This document shows, piece after piece, positions 23,801 to 35,230 of a stretch of DNA of 47,958 nucleotides; within the stretch, counting starts at the first letter, position 1; each line of letters opens with the position of its first letter. This DNA comes from Nemertoderma westbladi (taxonomy: Eukaryota; Xenacoelomorpha; Nemertodermatida; Nemertodermatidae), in the NCBI GenBank assembly GCA_032718475.1, contig JAUCBJ010001559.1, forward strand, positions 1 to 47,958. Reading direction: 5' to 3'. Below the pieces are notes generated by a model. That model did not search any database, had not been told where the DNA came from, and saw only the letters and a list, made by a program, of their open reading frames with translations. The position numbers were made by a program, and so were the translations under genes.

Positions 23801-25972
23801 GGCTGCAGAGCTGAACCCAACCAAGTTCAACGTTACAAACGGCTGCAGAGCTGAACCCAACCAAGTTCAACGTTACAAACGGCTACAGAGCTGAACCCAA
23901 CCAAGTTCAACGTTACAAACGGCTGCAGAGCTGAACCCAACCAAGTTCAACGTTACAAACGGCTGCAGAGCTGAACCCACCAGTTCAACGTTACAAACGG
24001 CTGCAGAGCTGAACCCAACCAAGTTCAACGTTACAAACGGCTACAGAGCTGAACCCAACCAAGTTCAACGTTACAAACGGCTGCAGAGCTGAACCCAACC
24101 AAGTTCAACGTTACAAACGGCTGCAGAGCTGAACCCAACCAAGTTCAACGTTACAAACGGCTGCAGAGCTGAACCCAACCAAGTTCAACGTTACAAACGG
24201 CTACAGAGCTGAACCCAACCAAGTTCAACGTTACAAACGGCTGCAGAGCTGAACCCAACCAAGTTCAACGTTACAAACGGCTGCAGAGCTGAACCCAACC
24301 AAGTTCAACGTTAGAAACGGCTGCAGAGCTGAACCAACCAAGTTCAACGTTACAAACGGCTGCAGAGCTGAACCCAACCAAGTTCAACGTTACAAACGGC
24401 TGCAGAGCTGAACCCAACCAAGTTCAACGTTACAAACGGCTGCAGAGCTGAACCCAACCAAGTTCAACGTCACAAACGGCTGCAGAGCTGAACCCAACCA
24501 AGTTCAACGTTACAAACGGCTGCAGAGCTGAACCCAACCAAGTTCAACGTTACAAACGGCTGCAGAGCTGAACCCAACCAAGTTCAACGTTACAAACGGC
24601 TGCAGAGCTGAACCCACCAAGTTCAACGTTACAAACGGCTGCAGAGCTGAACCCAACCAAGTTCAACGTTACAAACGGCTACAGAGCTGAACCCAAGTTC
24701 AACGTTAGAAACGGCTGCAGAGCTGAACCCAAGTTCAACGTTACAAACGGCTGCAGAGCTGAACCCAACCAAGTTCAACGTTACAAACGGCTGCAGAGCT
24801 GAACCCAACCAAGTTCAACGTTAGAAACGTCTTGCAGAGCTGAACCCAACCAAGTTCAACGTTACAAACGGCTGCAGAGCTGAACCCAACCAAGTTCAAC
24901 GTTACAAACGGCTACAGAGCTGAACCCAACCAAGTTCAACGTTACAAACGGCTGCAGAGCTGAACCCAACCAAGTTCAACGTTACAAACGGCTGCAGAGC
25001 TGAACCCAACCAAGTTCAACGTTACAAACGGCTGCAGAGCTGAACCCAACCAAGTTCAACGTTACAAACGGCTACAGAGCTGAACCCAACCAAGTTCAAC
25101 GTTACAAACGGCTACAGAGCTGAACCCAAGTTCAACGTTAGAAACGGCTGCAGAGCTGAACCCAACCATGTTCAACGTTACAAACGGCTGCAGAGCTGAA
25201 CCCAACCAAGTTCAACGTTACAAACGGCTGCAGAGCTGAACCCAACCAAGTTCAACGTTACAAACGGCTACAGAGCTGAACCCAACCAAGTTCAAAGTTA
25301 CAAACGGCTGCAGAGCTGAACCCAACCAAGTTCAACGTTACAAACGGCTACAGAGCTGAACCCAACCAAGTTCAACGTTACAAACGGCTGCAGAGCTGAA
25401 CCCAACCAAGTTCAACGTTACAAACGGCTGCAGAGCTGAACCCAACCAAGTTCAACGTTACAAACGGCTACAGAGCTGAACCCAACCAAGTTCAACGTTA
25501 CAAACGGCTGCAGAGCTGAACCCAACCAAGTTCAACGTTACAAACGGCTGCAGAGCTGAACCCAACCAAGTTCAACGTTACAAACGGCTGCAGAGCTGAA
25601 CCCAACCAAGTTCAACGTTACAAACGGCTGCAGAGCTGAACCCAACCAAGTTCAACGTTACAAACGGCTGCAGAGCTGAACCCAACCAAGTTCAACGTTA
25701 CAAACGGCTACTGAGCTGAACCCAACCAAGTTCAACGTTACAAACGGCTGCAGAGCTGAACCCAACCAAGTTCAACGTTACAAACGGCTGCAGAGCTGAA
25801 CCCAACCAAGTTCAACGTTACAAACGGCTACAGAGCTGAACCCAACCAAGTTCAACGTTACAAACGGCTGCAGAGCTGAACCCAACCAAGTTCAACGTTA
25901 CAAACGGCTGCAGAGCTGAACCCAACCAAGTTCAACGTTAGAAACGTCTTGCAGAGCTGAACCCAAGTTCAA

Positions 25973-27431
25973 CTTTTTTTTGTTTTGAGAATATGGCTAT
26001 AGGTTATACTGTACAGTAGTGACAGTTTTTTCTAACCAAAACAATAAAAGGAAACTGTATTTAACTTGGGGTAAATTTACCCCACTACATTATCTGTCCG
26101 TTTGTTGATATACTGTAAACTTTAGTCTGGATTCAATTCAATACGAAATACTGTCTACTACTGCATTAATTCGCCCACCTCCAAACAACGATTTGTTTAA
26201 ATATCCCGCCACCTACGCTTTGCCATAACGTAAACATCAAACCTAATTTCGGAACACAACTACTCGCCGCTATTGTAAGTTAATCCTGCAATGGAAATAT
26301 CGATATTTTATCTTCTCAGCTGATGTTATTATACGCAGTCCGAACTGTCTTATATATTGTATGCTACGTAATGTCGTGCAGTCTGAATAAGCTACATTAT
26401 ATCTCATTGCATTCTGGGTTCTTGTAGTCATTAATATTTTATAATGTTTTGCCATTTTGCTTAAGGAATAAATTGTAAATAGTAATAAAATATAATCGTT
26501 TTGAAATGTTATTCTTAAATTGTTACTTTTTTCGCTCGAATTTACCCCAAAATCGAGAGAAAAAGTAAACCATAGGATTGCATTGATTTTACTTTTTTCC
26601 CGGCCAAAAAAGTAGATTAAAATATTTTTGGTGGAATTTCGAAGATTTTATTACATGTGTTAATAGAGGATCGAAGTAGAAAAGGTTTACAACTAATTTT
26701 CAGAACAAATTCCATTCAGACACTCAAAAGTTATTACAACTTTAGTGTCTGCAAGGCGTACCGTTGAAGAGTTGCCTTACAATAATTAGAATCGCAAGTA
26801 ACTACTATGTAAGCAATATAGTAAAATACTATAGTTCAATTTATTTTGTAACACTACAGTATATCGCTCTATGTTATATATTAAAGAATTAGCAACAAAA
26901 AGTACCAATTTAAGAATAAAATTATGATTTGAAAAGATATTTGTTAATTTATATCATCTAGATAATTTATGATGAGGATTTCAATGTGGTTAGTCCCCTT
27001 TACAATTTTAGCTGCAGACATTATTAACCAACCAGACCCCGGTGGTGTGTTTCCTTTATGTCAGAAATTATTAACCAACCAGACCCCATGCATGCAATTC
27101 TGCATGCATCGAAGGTTTGAACATTATTATTATTATATTATTTGGGTGGAGAAACCGCTGTCATAGAAGCGTATAAATAAAACTGCACATAATAAAATAA
27201 AACAGAGGAAAGTTGAACAGTGAATAAAGCAAAACGACTTATACTATGGCATCATATTAAAATAAGATTAAAAACGAAATTAAAATACGCTAAAATATTA
27301 TTACATGTTAAAATAAAAGTGTAGGTCGCTAAAAAGAGTTGAACTCGATAGAACATTGAAAGCAGTTATCTCTGAATGACATTTTCACATGAAAAATAGA
27401 CTCCGCTATTTCTTAACCGTTTTGTGTAATT
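25973..27431. other. AT-rich non-coding stretch with short palindromes
   Basis: Begins with a T-run at the satellite edge. It holds a perfect 16-base palindrome, GGGGTAAATTTACCCC, at 26068-26083, and a direct repeat containing ATTAACCAACCAGACCCC at 27015-27040 and 27062-27087. I see no convincing gene; the frames present are short and low-complexity. Confidence 0.5.
27088..27109. repeat. Perfect 9-base stem hairpin
   Basis: ATGCATGCA, a 4-base loop, then TGCATGCAT. It directly follows the second copy of the 26-base direct repeat. Confidence 0.6.
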
Positions 27432-27635
27432 TTAGCGTACAGTCTACATAGTATGGGTCTTTAGCGTACAGTCTACAGAGTATGGGTCATTAGCGTACAG
27501 TCTACAGAGTATGGGTCATTAGCGTACAGTCTACAGAGTATGGGTCATTAGCGTACAGTCTACAGAGTATGGGTCATTAATGTACAGTCTACAGAGTATG
27601 GGTCATTAGCGTACAGTCTACAGAGTATGGGTCAT
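27432..27635. repeat. 29-bp tandem repeat, seven copies
   Basis: TAGCGTACAGTCTACAGAG-type units start at 27433, 27462, 27491, 27520, 27549, 27578 and 27607, an exact 29-base period. The first copy has CTACATAG and the sixth has TTAATGTACAG in place of TTAGCGTACAG. A short, young minisatellite. Confidence 0.95.
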
Positions 27636-27779
27636 TTCATAAGCTTCGATAAATTACGGCATTTTTCATTTCATAATATTTAAATATTTTTTACAAAATT
27701 ACCAATAATCAATAACAGCAAAAATATATAAAAAGGATGCAAAAATTATGATGAAATTGAACATGCTGGTTCGAAAAAT

Positions 27780-29276
27780 GTGGTATCGGAAACAAAAATG
27801 AAAAACAATGGAAGAGTATTTTTCTTGTACCGAACAACAAGAGTCCCACAAGAAATGAAAACAAATAAGTTGGGGCCAGTTCCCAAGAAGGGCAACCTAA
27901 CACTCTATGGTTCTTTTCGGGGAATTTCATTAATCTCGATTGCTGCAAAGCTATACAATAGGATTCTATTAAATCGCATCAGGGATCCCATTGAGAGACT
28001 GCTCCGTGGAAATCAGAATGGGTTCCGTAAAGGTCGTGGGACCATGGAGCCCATTTTGGCTCTTTGAAGGATAATTGAAGAATTATCAAAAAAGAAAGAC
28101 AGGCATCTGGCTGTTATCTTTGTTGACTTCTTCAAGGCCTTTGATTCAGTCTCTCGGTCACGTATGTTCAGCATACTTTCATTATATGGGATTCCTGATG
28201 AAATTATTGCAGCAATCAGATCAGTATACGATGGTTCGACAACATTTGTGTCTACTGTTGACGGTGACACAGAACCATTTGAAGTGTTATGGGGCGTCCT
28301 CCAAGGAGACACACTTGCACCATTCTTGTTCATTATTGTGGTAGACTATGTTCTACGCATGTCCTTAGATCATCATAATGATGATGGGGTGATGATAACT
28401 CCACCTACTGGCTCCAGAAGTCGAGGAAATCCTGCCAAGTACCTAACTGATCTAGACTTTGCTGATGACTTAGGAGTACTCTCAGAATCATTAGAGGGAG
28501 CCCAACCTCTCCTCAGCTCATTAGAACATGCTGCTTCTAGTGTTGGTCTTTTTATTAACTCCAGAAAGACCAAAATTCTGACAGTTAACTTTGAAAGTCC
28601 TCAGCAAGTCTCTGATCGGATGAGCATAAGCTCAAAGGATGGTATGCTTGAGCATGTGGACGACTTCTGTTACCTGGGATCATGGATCCGGAAGTCAGGT
28701 GAGGACCTTCGAATACGTAAGGGAAAGGCATGGGCAGCCTTGAATAGGCTTTCCAGGATTTGGAAGTCACCTAGAATTAATCGGAAACTTAAGGTCCGAT
28801 TATTTAGAGCAGCAGTAGTTCCAGTACTCCTCTATGGGAGTCCATGCTGGGCTTAACTGCTGAGGACACCAAATCTCTGGATGGCACTTTCACAAGAATG
28901 CTACGCCGGGTTCATTGTGTCAAGTACAATGCACACATCTCCAACCAGACACTATTTAACATTGGAGGTGTCTCATTGGTTCCCCCAAGCTTGACACTAG
29001 AACAAAATCGCCTCCGCTTTGCAGGACATTGCTTTCGCCGTGAGGACCAGCCAGTGCATAATCTTGTACTTTGGCAGCCTCATGGAGTGAATAAGCATGG
29101 TGGACAGCCCATGACTTTCTTGAGACGCATCTTAAAGGACACTGGCCTTAAAGATGCGGATGATCTAGCAAATGTCATGGGTGATAGGGAGTTGTGGCGG
29201 TGCAATTTTGTTGACAAGCCGGCACAGCATTCTTAAAAATGCAGCTGCAATGCAGCATGCCGATCCTAGTAGTAGT
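27780..29276 (+). mobile_element. LINE (non-LTR) retrotransposon copy B, 5'-truncated
   Basis: This copy carries the reverse transcriptase core and C-terminal region of a FADD-type LINE, then a short 3' UTR ending in CCTAGTAGTAG. The 5' end is truncated: the first clear homology is VPQEMK at 27843, and the endonuclease and the earlier RT segment seen in copies E-G are absent. The other copies in this window end at the same TAG-repeat tail, which marks the element's 3' end. Clade assignment is not possible by eye. Confidence 0.85.
27843..29236 (+). pseudogene. Reverse transcriptase of LINE copy B, broken
   Basis: In order: PVPKKGN and the RGISLISIAAKLYNRIL block, QNGFRKGRGT (about 28011), the FVDFFKAFDSV catalytic block (about 28120), GVLQGDTLAPFLF, FADD at 28458-28469, INSRKTK, and the LLYGSPCW block ending at 28850. 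After that the frame changes and continues as LTAEDTKSLDGTFTRMLRRV, then RLRFAGHCFRRED, then DRELWR, to 29236. Two lesions are visible: a TGA at 28065-28067, where an Arg codon (CGA) fits, and a one-base loss at 28851-28852. The polymerase residues (D of FVD, DD of FADD) are present, but the copy cannot make an intact protein. Confidence 0.85.
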
Positions 29277-29736
29277 TTGTACCGATGTTTCAACCGTTGT
29301 GTCCCGTCTCTCTGTATCTCGGCTACATATTACTCTTTCAAGGCTAATATACAGGGTGTCCCAGAAAATTTGATACTTTTTGTATTTTGATTTGTGCAGC
29401 TTCATATTAATGATTTTCAGTAATAATTATGGTGTCATTGGAAAGCTGGAAAGTACTAATTTTGTGATCAATAAAATTAATTTTAATTTAGAGAAGAGAG
29501 AATAAGTATAAGAGAGAGATTTTGAGAATATTCATGAGGATTTCGCGTTTTTATTGCCTAATTATTACAATTAATAAATTTGTAACACGAAAGAGATGTT
29601 GTACAGAAACAGGTTCTGGAATTACTCGTTTGAAATTGTATATGTGGTGTTGCTGTCCATGTTTTGGTTTAGGTTTCATTTCGTTCAGTTTGATCACCGT
29701 CATCTTTTTCTCAACTTATCAATCATGTTTACTGGT

Positions 29737-30757
29737 AATCAAAAGGTTTTCATAGTTTCGACCTTTTGCAAAACTGGTTCGCAGAAGCAAACTGTCTTAC
29801 AATTTGCACAACAAATTCCCTGGGGAACGCCGTCTTACAAATACTGACATCAAGTGGCTTATCATTAAATTTAGCTCTGAGAAAACTCTATTGAGAAAAC
29901 ATGGTTCTGGTCGGGCTCGCTTGACGAAAGTGGGATAATTGAAATAGAGTCTCATTTTATAGACAACCGAGAGACTTCTCTAAGGCAGGCTGTACTTGTA
30001 CTAGCCCTTGGGTTGTAAAGCACCACACAGCGAGTCATTAAATAACAAATTTAAGACATATAAGTTACATATATCACATGGTTTAAGTACAAGTGACCTT
30101 TGTAACCGAGTAAACGGTGTGCGGGTTACATAGCATCATTGTTCCTCAACAACAAATCACCAGAAAATTAGTTTTTCAGTTCTCAGTTTCAGTTTTTCAG
30201 GGCATGTTAACCCACATGTCAGGCCATATTTGGGAGAAAACCCATATAAATTAACCCAAAACTTCCATGACTCTCTCAAAGTGAATGTCTGGGCCGCTAT
30301 CTTGAGTAACGGAGTTATTGGGCCTTTTCATCTGCACTAATAATGTACCAACTATTTGGAAATTATGCAGCAGTTCTTTGTCCCCCAGCTCTATGATAAT
30401 GTTGATTGCGTATTACAACTGAACGGGGCTCCCTCCACCTCACTGGGTACTTATAGTCCGTGCCTATCTAAAATTCCAATTTACTGAGCGTTAGACCGGT
30501 CGTGATGGCCGCCCAATGCATTGGCCGGCTAAGTCTCTTGATCTAACATAACCCCCCGTGATATCTTCCTCTCTGGCAGTATGGGCTATTTGAAGGATAT
30601 CGTAACCTTACCCAGCATTGGACAGCTCAAATATGAAATTGAAGAGGCCTTTGGCCTTTACCACTATCTCTTCGTTTTTTTAGCTCATAGTTTAATGGAA
30701 TGTCTGCCAAGTTACTCAAAGTCAGACAGTTTAGAAGGACATTTTGAGGTCTATTAC
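29737..30757 (+). pseudogene. Transposase remnant, IS630/Tc1/mariner superfamily (DUF4817-like)
   Basis: Fragments in shifting frames keep the family order. VFIVSTFCKTGSQKQTVLQF (about 29743) resembles the N-terminal helix-turn-helix. LLRKHGSGRARLTK (about 29890) fits the GRPR-type linker. LKVNVWAAILSNGVIGPF (about 30280) fits the catalytic-core strand. QLNGAPSTS (about 30417) corresponds to the QQDGA-x-H block, so the Asp is lost. PRDIFLSGSMGYLKDIV (about 30558) corresponds to the DFFLWGYLK block. EGHFEVYY ends the protein at 30757. Many stops and frame changes make it non-functional. The family is best known from insects and other arthropods, which is the main hint of host group. Confidence 0.75.
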
Positions 30758-30973
30758 AGTAGAACATTTATTACCTTATATTGAAAGAACATCGTGCGTA
30801 ATGCGGGGGAAGGGTATAGAAAGATATAGGGAAAGGCAGACTCCCGCAAACAAAAGGTAAAAAGAGCAGTTACACGCTTTCTGCCTCTAATAGAGGCCTT
30901 CTTAAGGTAATAATAAAAACAAGCTTGCCAGCCGAGAGCTGGCAATGGGCGGATCCATTTCTACCAATATTAT

Positions 30974-31091
30974 ACGCGCCTATGCAGGGCAGCCTAATAA
31001 CCAAAAACGCAAAACGAAACATTGGGTAAAGTACCGTCTGTACAATACAATTATTATTAAATTACGCGCCTATGCAGGGCAGCCTAATAAC
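30974..31091. repeat. 28-base direct repeat inside the nested element
   Basis: ACGCGCCTATGCAGGGCAGC and the next 8 bases occur at 30974-31001 and again at 31064-31091, an offset of 90. Possibly subterminal repeats, as in hAT- or Mutator-like elements, but this is not decisive. Confidence 0.8.
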
Positions 31092-31492
31092 GAAACAAGA
31101 AACATTATAAGTACACATTAGTAGTATATATTGTATGTTAAAAAACACTAAGAAATGTATCTTCTCCTACAATTCTGAACGAAATAAAGCGAAATTTTGC
31201 AGAAAGCATGTCCAATAGATGCTCCCTGTGGGGTGTCAACATAATTTTATTTGAGTGAATTCTACGATTATGATCGGTCATTCTAGAATTAATTTCGCTG
31301 TTGCTAGGCAACCAACAGGTCCCTAGCAACCAAAACCTTGCATACACAACTAGGTCCGATAATGAACCTATCATCAAAGTTGCATCCAATTCCATTAACA
31401 TTAAGTGCAAGAAGTTGTGTGTACAAACAAACATACAAATTAACAAACACGCGTGAGAAATAAGGACATCCATGATGGATCCAATTACGATA

Positions 31493-31564
31493 TTACAGCA
31501 GTTGCACGACAGACAGACAGACTGTCATTCTGCCTGACGTGCTACTCCTGTAACATCGTAATTA
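31493..31564. repeat. Imperfect inverted repeat near the right arm of the nested element
   Basis: AATTACGATATTACAGCAGT at 31493 is complementary, with a few mismatches, to the sequence ending GTAACATCGTAATT at 31564. The loop contains GACAGACAGACAGACTGTC. It forms a 72-base foldback next to the long right arm. Confidence 0.65.
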
Positions 31565-31872
31565 TAATTATACTTACCTGAAGAAGGCCTCTATTAGAGC
31601 TATAGGCACAAAGCTTGTAACTGCTCTTATTACCTTTTGTTTGCGGGAGCTGCCTTTCCCTATATCTTTCTATTTATTACCTTTATTTTTATGTATCTAA
31701 TTAGTATATTAAAACAACCCATGTTGGATGCCATATTTTATATTTTATCACCAATTTACAAAAAATAGTACTTTCCAGCTTTCCATTGGCACCATAATTA
31801 CTGAAAATCATTAATATGAAGCTGTACAAATCAAAATACAAAAAGTAACAAATTTTGTTGGACACCCGTATA

Positions 31873-32483
31873 ATAACTCGGTCAATCTTTTAAGAAATAA
31901 ACAAACTTAGAAAGAACACATTGTCTCTCAAAAACTGAACTAATTTTTTCAGCAGTTTTCGAGTCCCGCACTAGGCAGCAGTTTAAATAGTTATACTAAT
32001 GCTAAGCTTGCTTCGTACCGCACGGAGGCCCCACCATCGTGTTATAATGTAATGCACACAACCTAAGTTGTTCTGTTCAGACAGCGACGTTTTATTTATA
32101 TTTTTAATGGAGTGGCTCGTTAATAGAATGGCTTGTTGCCAAGAGATATCGCCTGAGAGATAACCTTTCCACTATGGGTTTGCTTAGAATGATTCCAGCG
32201 TCCGATAAGTTTGTTAATCATGCGCCAGCGGGAGGAACGTCAACAATGAGAGAATCAATGAATGCTAGAGATGGTTATGGCTTGATAAAAGTATGAACCA
32301 ACTAGTAGATTTGGTTGGATGTTCGTAAAATACTACTAGTAGGTGGTGTTTATAGATTCTAAGGAACCCATGTTAATCCATAGCCATCGATTGCGCTCTT
32401 GCATTAATTAAATTCCTCCCTGAGAAATAAAATACAATTAAAATACCTAGACTAATAAATATCTATAGCAGTAAATTAAATGC
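31873..32483. other. Unassigned AT-rich stretch
   Basis: Lies between the mariner-like element and the 63-bp minisatellite. A short inverted pair, CTAGTAG near 32302 and CTACTAG near 32333, is the only structure seen. Confidence 0.4.
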
Positions 32484-33820
32484 ACCACTCGCTTTCTAAA
32501 GGAATGCCGGTTTCCCACCATTTTTATATATTTGTAAAGGAATGGCTGTTCACCACCATTGGTGATCTTCCAGAGTAAACCCTTCCACTCTGTTTCCTAA
32601 AGGAATGCCTGTTCATCACCATGGCTGATCTTCCACAGTAAACCCTTCCCCTATGTTACCTAAAGGAATGCCTGTTCAGTTCATCACCATGGCTGAACTT
32701 CCACAGAAAACCATTCCACTCTGTTTCCTAAAGGAATGCCTGTTCACCACCATGGGTGATATTCCACAATAAACCATTCTACTCTGTTTCCTAAAGGAAT
32801 GCCTGTTCACCACAATAAGGCTGATCTTCCACAGTAAACCATTCCATTCTGCTTCCCATAGGAATGCCTGCTCTCCACCATGGGTAATCTTCCACAGTAA
32901 ACCCTTCCACTCCGCTTCCTATAGGAATTCCTGTTCATTACCATGGCTGATCTTCCACAGTAAACACTTCCACTCTGTTACCTAAAGGTATGCCTGGTCA
33001 TCACCATGGCTGATCTTCCACAGTAAACCATTCCACTCTGCTTCCCATAGGAATGGCTGCTCTCCACCATGGGTAATCTTCCACAGTAAACCCTTCCACT
33101 CTGTTACCTAAGGAATGCCTGTTCATCACCATGGCTGATCTTCCACAGTAAACCATTCACTGCTTCCCATAGGAATGCCTATTCATCACCATGGGTGATC
33201 ATCCACAGTAAACCCTTCCACTCTGTTACCTAAAGGAATGCCTGTTCATCACCATGGCTGATCTTCCACAGTAAACCCTTCCACTCTGTTTCCTAAAGGA
33301 ATGTCTGTTCACCACCATGGCTGATCTCCCACAGTAAACCCTTCCACTCTGTTTCCCAAAGGAATACCTGTTCATTCTGTTTCCTAAAGGAATGCCTTTT
33401 CACCACCATCTGATGGCTGATCTGATCTTCCACAGTAAACCATTACACCTTGTTTCAATAAGAATGCCTGTCCTGCACCATGTGTGATCTTCCACAGTAA
33501 GCCGTTTCACTCTGTTTCTAAATAAATTCATGTTCACAACCATGGGTGATCTTCTACAGTAAACCGTTTCACTCTGTTTCTAAAGGAATGCCTATTCACC
33601 ACCACGGGTGATCTTCCATAGTAAACCCATCCACTCTGTTACCTAAAGGAATGCCTGCTCACCACCATGGCTGATCTTCCACAGTAAATCCTTCCACTCT
33701 GTTTCCTAAAGGAATGCCTGTACACTACCAGTACCATGGGTGATCTTCCACAGCAAACCCTTCAACTTTGTTTCCAAAGGAATGCCTGTTCACCACCAGG
33801 GCTGATCTTCCACAGTAAAT
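32484..33820. repeat. 63-bp minisatellite, about 21 diverged units
   Basis: Units carry CCTAAAGGAATGCCTGTTCA, then CACCATGG(G/C)TGATCTTCCACAG, then TAAACC(C/A)TTCCACTCTG. Consecutive AAAGGAATG blocks are 63 bases apart, for example 32599 and 32662; the next is 68 because of a 5-base GTTCA insertion. Copies differ by substitutions and small indels throughout, so the array is old. No frame stays open across it. Confidence 0.9.
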
Positions 33821-35230
33821 CACTGGGAATTAAATTACTGGGAAAACCTTGGGATAGGGAGTAGCGCCCACCCCTTCCTTCGGGTAGCAGCTATCGAAAG
33901 AGAAGCCTTCGAGTCGCCTCCGGCTTTGGCCGACTGTTTGCTTGCTTATTTGCTAGATGATATGTCCGGGTCGGAATGTTAATATTTATTCAACTAAGTT
34001 TCAAATCAGTTTCACCATTTTCCAGCAGTTGCCACAGGTTTCAAATACACGATTTGAGATGCGGCCGGACTCTATATTGCCCATTGCTGTTGGTACAATT
34101 TAATATTATTCTTCTAAATAGGGTTGCTGCAATTGAAATGAGACCAGCTCTCATGATTAGAACCAAACTAAGATGTGGTTTATAGTGACAAGGGAATGCT
34201 TAAGGGGCTACTTGCCTTGGTTTTCTGTAATTGGGCCTGACATTAACCTCAGACTTATTTCGAACAAGTAATCTCATTTCCCTTCTGTCCTATCTGGGAA
34301 GGGTTTGAAGAGGAGCGCAGGTTAAATGATTGAATCCATAGATTACAAACTAAATAATGCAGCAGCGCCTTTGTAAATAGCCGTTCTCCCAAACCGTAAA
34401 TGCATTGAAGCTTTTCATTACTCCAGTTGAGTGACCGTATTTGGCAATTGGATGGTGCGATTTACCCTCTGTCATTTTTGAAGAAACCTGCCGGCCTCAG
34501 ATCGTGAATAATGTTATAGCTACGGAGGTTCCCCTACAAACAGGGTTGGATCCACTGACTGTGGTTGGCTCTTCATTTATTTCGCTCACTGGTATACAGC
34601 TCCGGTACACACTGCGCACTCCCCCAGAGCGTCGTGATACTGCACTATAGCAGGAGTGCATCCAACCAAACGATGGAATAGGATTCCATCTTGTTTGAAT
34701 CCTAATAAAATCTATGGATAGAAGCATTTGGTTCGTTAGCAGTTGGGTGGTTGCTTTGCGGTTGCTGGTATGCCTAGGAACTGGTTACTATTTAACACAC
34801 ACACCATGGTTGTCTGCTTACATTGTGAGCCTTACCTTAACTAACCATGCAGTATTTGAGTAAACTTCTATTCATTGGTAATTGCCTTGACTAACTAACA
34901 TCATCTAATTTATTGGCAGATCCGTTAACCTTGAACTTTTATTTTTAATTGACAATCCCTCAGGCTGTTAGTCAGAAGCTCCATTATTTCGGATATATAA
35001 ATTTGTTTAGCGCTGGAATTTATTTCCTGGTTATTATTATATTCCCATAGCAGTTATTTATGATTATTCCTTTATTATTCACTTATCATTTGAAATTAGT
35101 TTTATTATCTTTCAATACTTTTATAATCTATTGATATAGAAGGACTCCCAAGGCAAAATGTGTTGCTTTTAGATATAAATTTGTTGTACTAGTACTGTTA
35201 ATTGTGTCATTTTTTGCGAAAAGGAAATTG
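33821..35230. other. Unassigned stretch
   Basis: No gene or repeat I can support. The part at about 33850-33960 is more GC-rich than its surroundings (AGTAGCGCCCACCCC, TTCGAGTCGCCTCCGG) and could be a fragment of an element. A 69-codon frame at 34441-34650 has no motif I recognise. Confidence 0.4.

Larger units (their letters stand above)
5801..25972. repeat. 20.2-kb satellite array, 40-bp monomer with 36- and 41-bp variants
   Basis: The standard monomer is 40 bases and starts AACGTTACAAACGGCTGCAG; it continues through an AGAGCTG block to CCAAGTTC. A 36-base form lacks one CCAA. Rare 41-base forms carry GTCTTGCAG or GTCTTACAG in place of GGCTGCAG. Common point variants are CTGCAG to CTACAG, GTTACA to GTTAGA, AGCTGAA to AGCTCAA and AAGTTC to AAGTCC. 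Length divided by period gives roughly 500 monomers. The array starts sharply at 5801 and ends sharply at a T-run at about 25973, with no other sequence inserted. It has no coding capacity I can support; it is a classic head-to-tail satellite, perhaps heterochromatic. Confidence 0.97.
30817..31672. mobile_element. Foldback DNA element nested in the mariner-like element
   Basis: The arms at 30817-30915 and about 31568-31672 are inverted copies. They share AGAAAGATATAGGGAAAGGC, CAAACAAAAGGTAA and CTCTAATAGAGGCCTTCTT on the left with complements on the right. The 12-mer ATTTATTACCTT occurs at 30766-30777 and again at 31672-31683 and may be the target-site duplication, though the left copy is 39 bases away from the arm. 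It sits just after the transposase end, so it inserted into the older element. A 111-codon minus-strand frame at 31138-31473 has no recognisable domain. Confidence 0.7.
29352..31868. mobile_element. Tc1/mariner-like DNA transposon with ~105-bp terminal inverted repeats
   Basis: The left end, CAGGGTGTCCCAGAAAATTT (29352), is mirrored by the right end finishing GGACACCCG at 31868. Inverted homology continues inward to 29458 and 31767. TA dinucleotides flank both ends (29350-29351 and 31869-31870), as expected for TA-targeting elements. The interior holds a decayed transposase and a second inserted element. Long TIRs that still match well suggest moderate age. Confidence 0.85.

Noticed and set aside
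5801-25972. CRISPR array
   Set aside because: The repeat is head-to-tail without unique spacers, has no cas genes, and the context is animal-like.
26068-26083. Palindrome GGGGTAAATTTACCCC as an operator
   Set aside because: It is a perfect palindrome, but there is no nearby gene or second copy to support a regulatory role.
31138-31473. 111-codon minus-strand frame inside the nested foldback element
   Set aside because: It starts with ATG but I recognise no domain, and it overlaps short inverted repeats such as GTTGCTAGG/CCTAGCAAC near 31297-31330. It could be a small element ORF, but the sequence does not show it.
34441-34727. Overlapping frames on both strands near 34.5 kb as a gene
   Set aside because: Neither translation shows a motif, splice context or repeat homology that I can defend.
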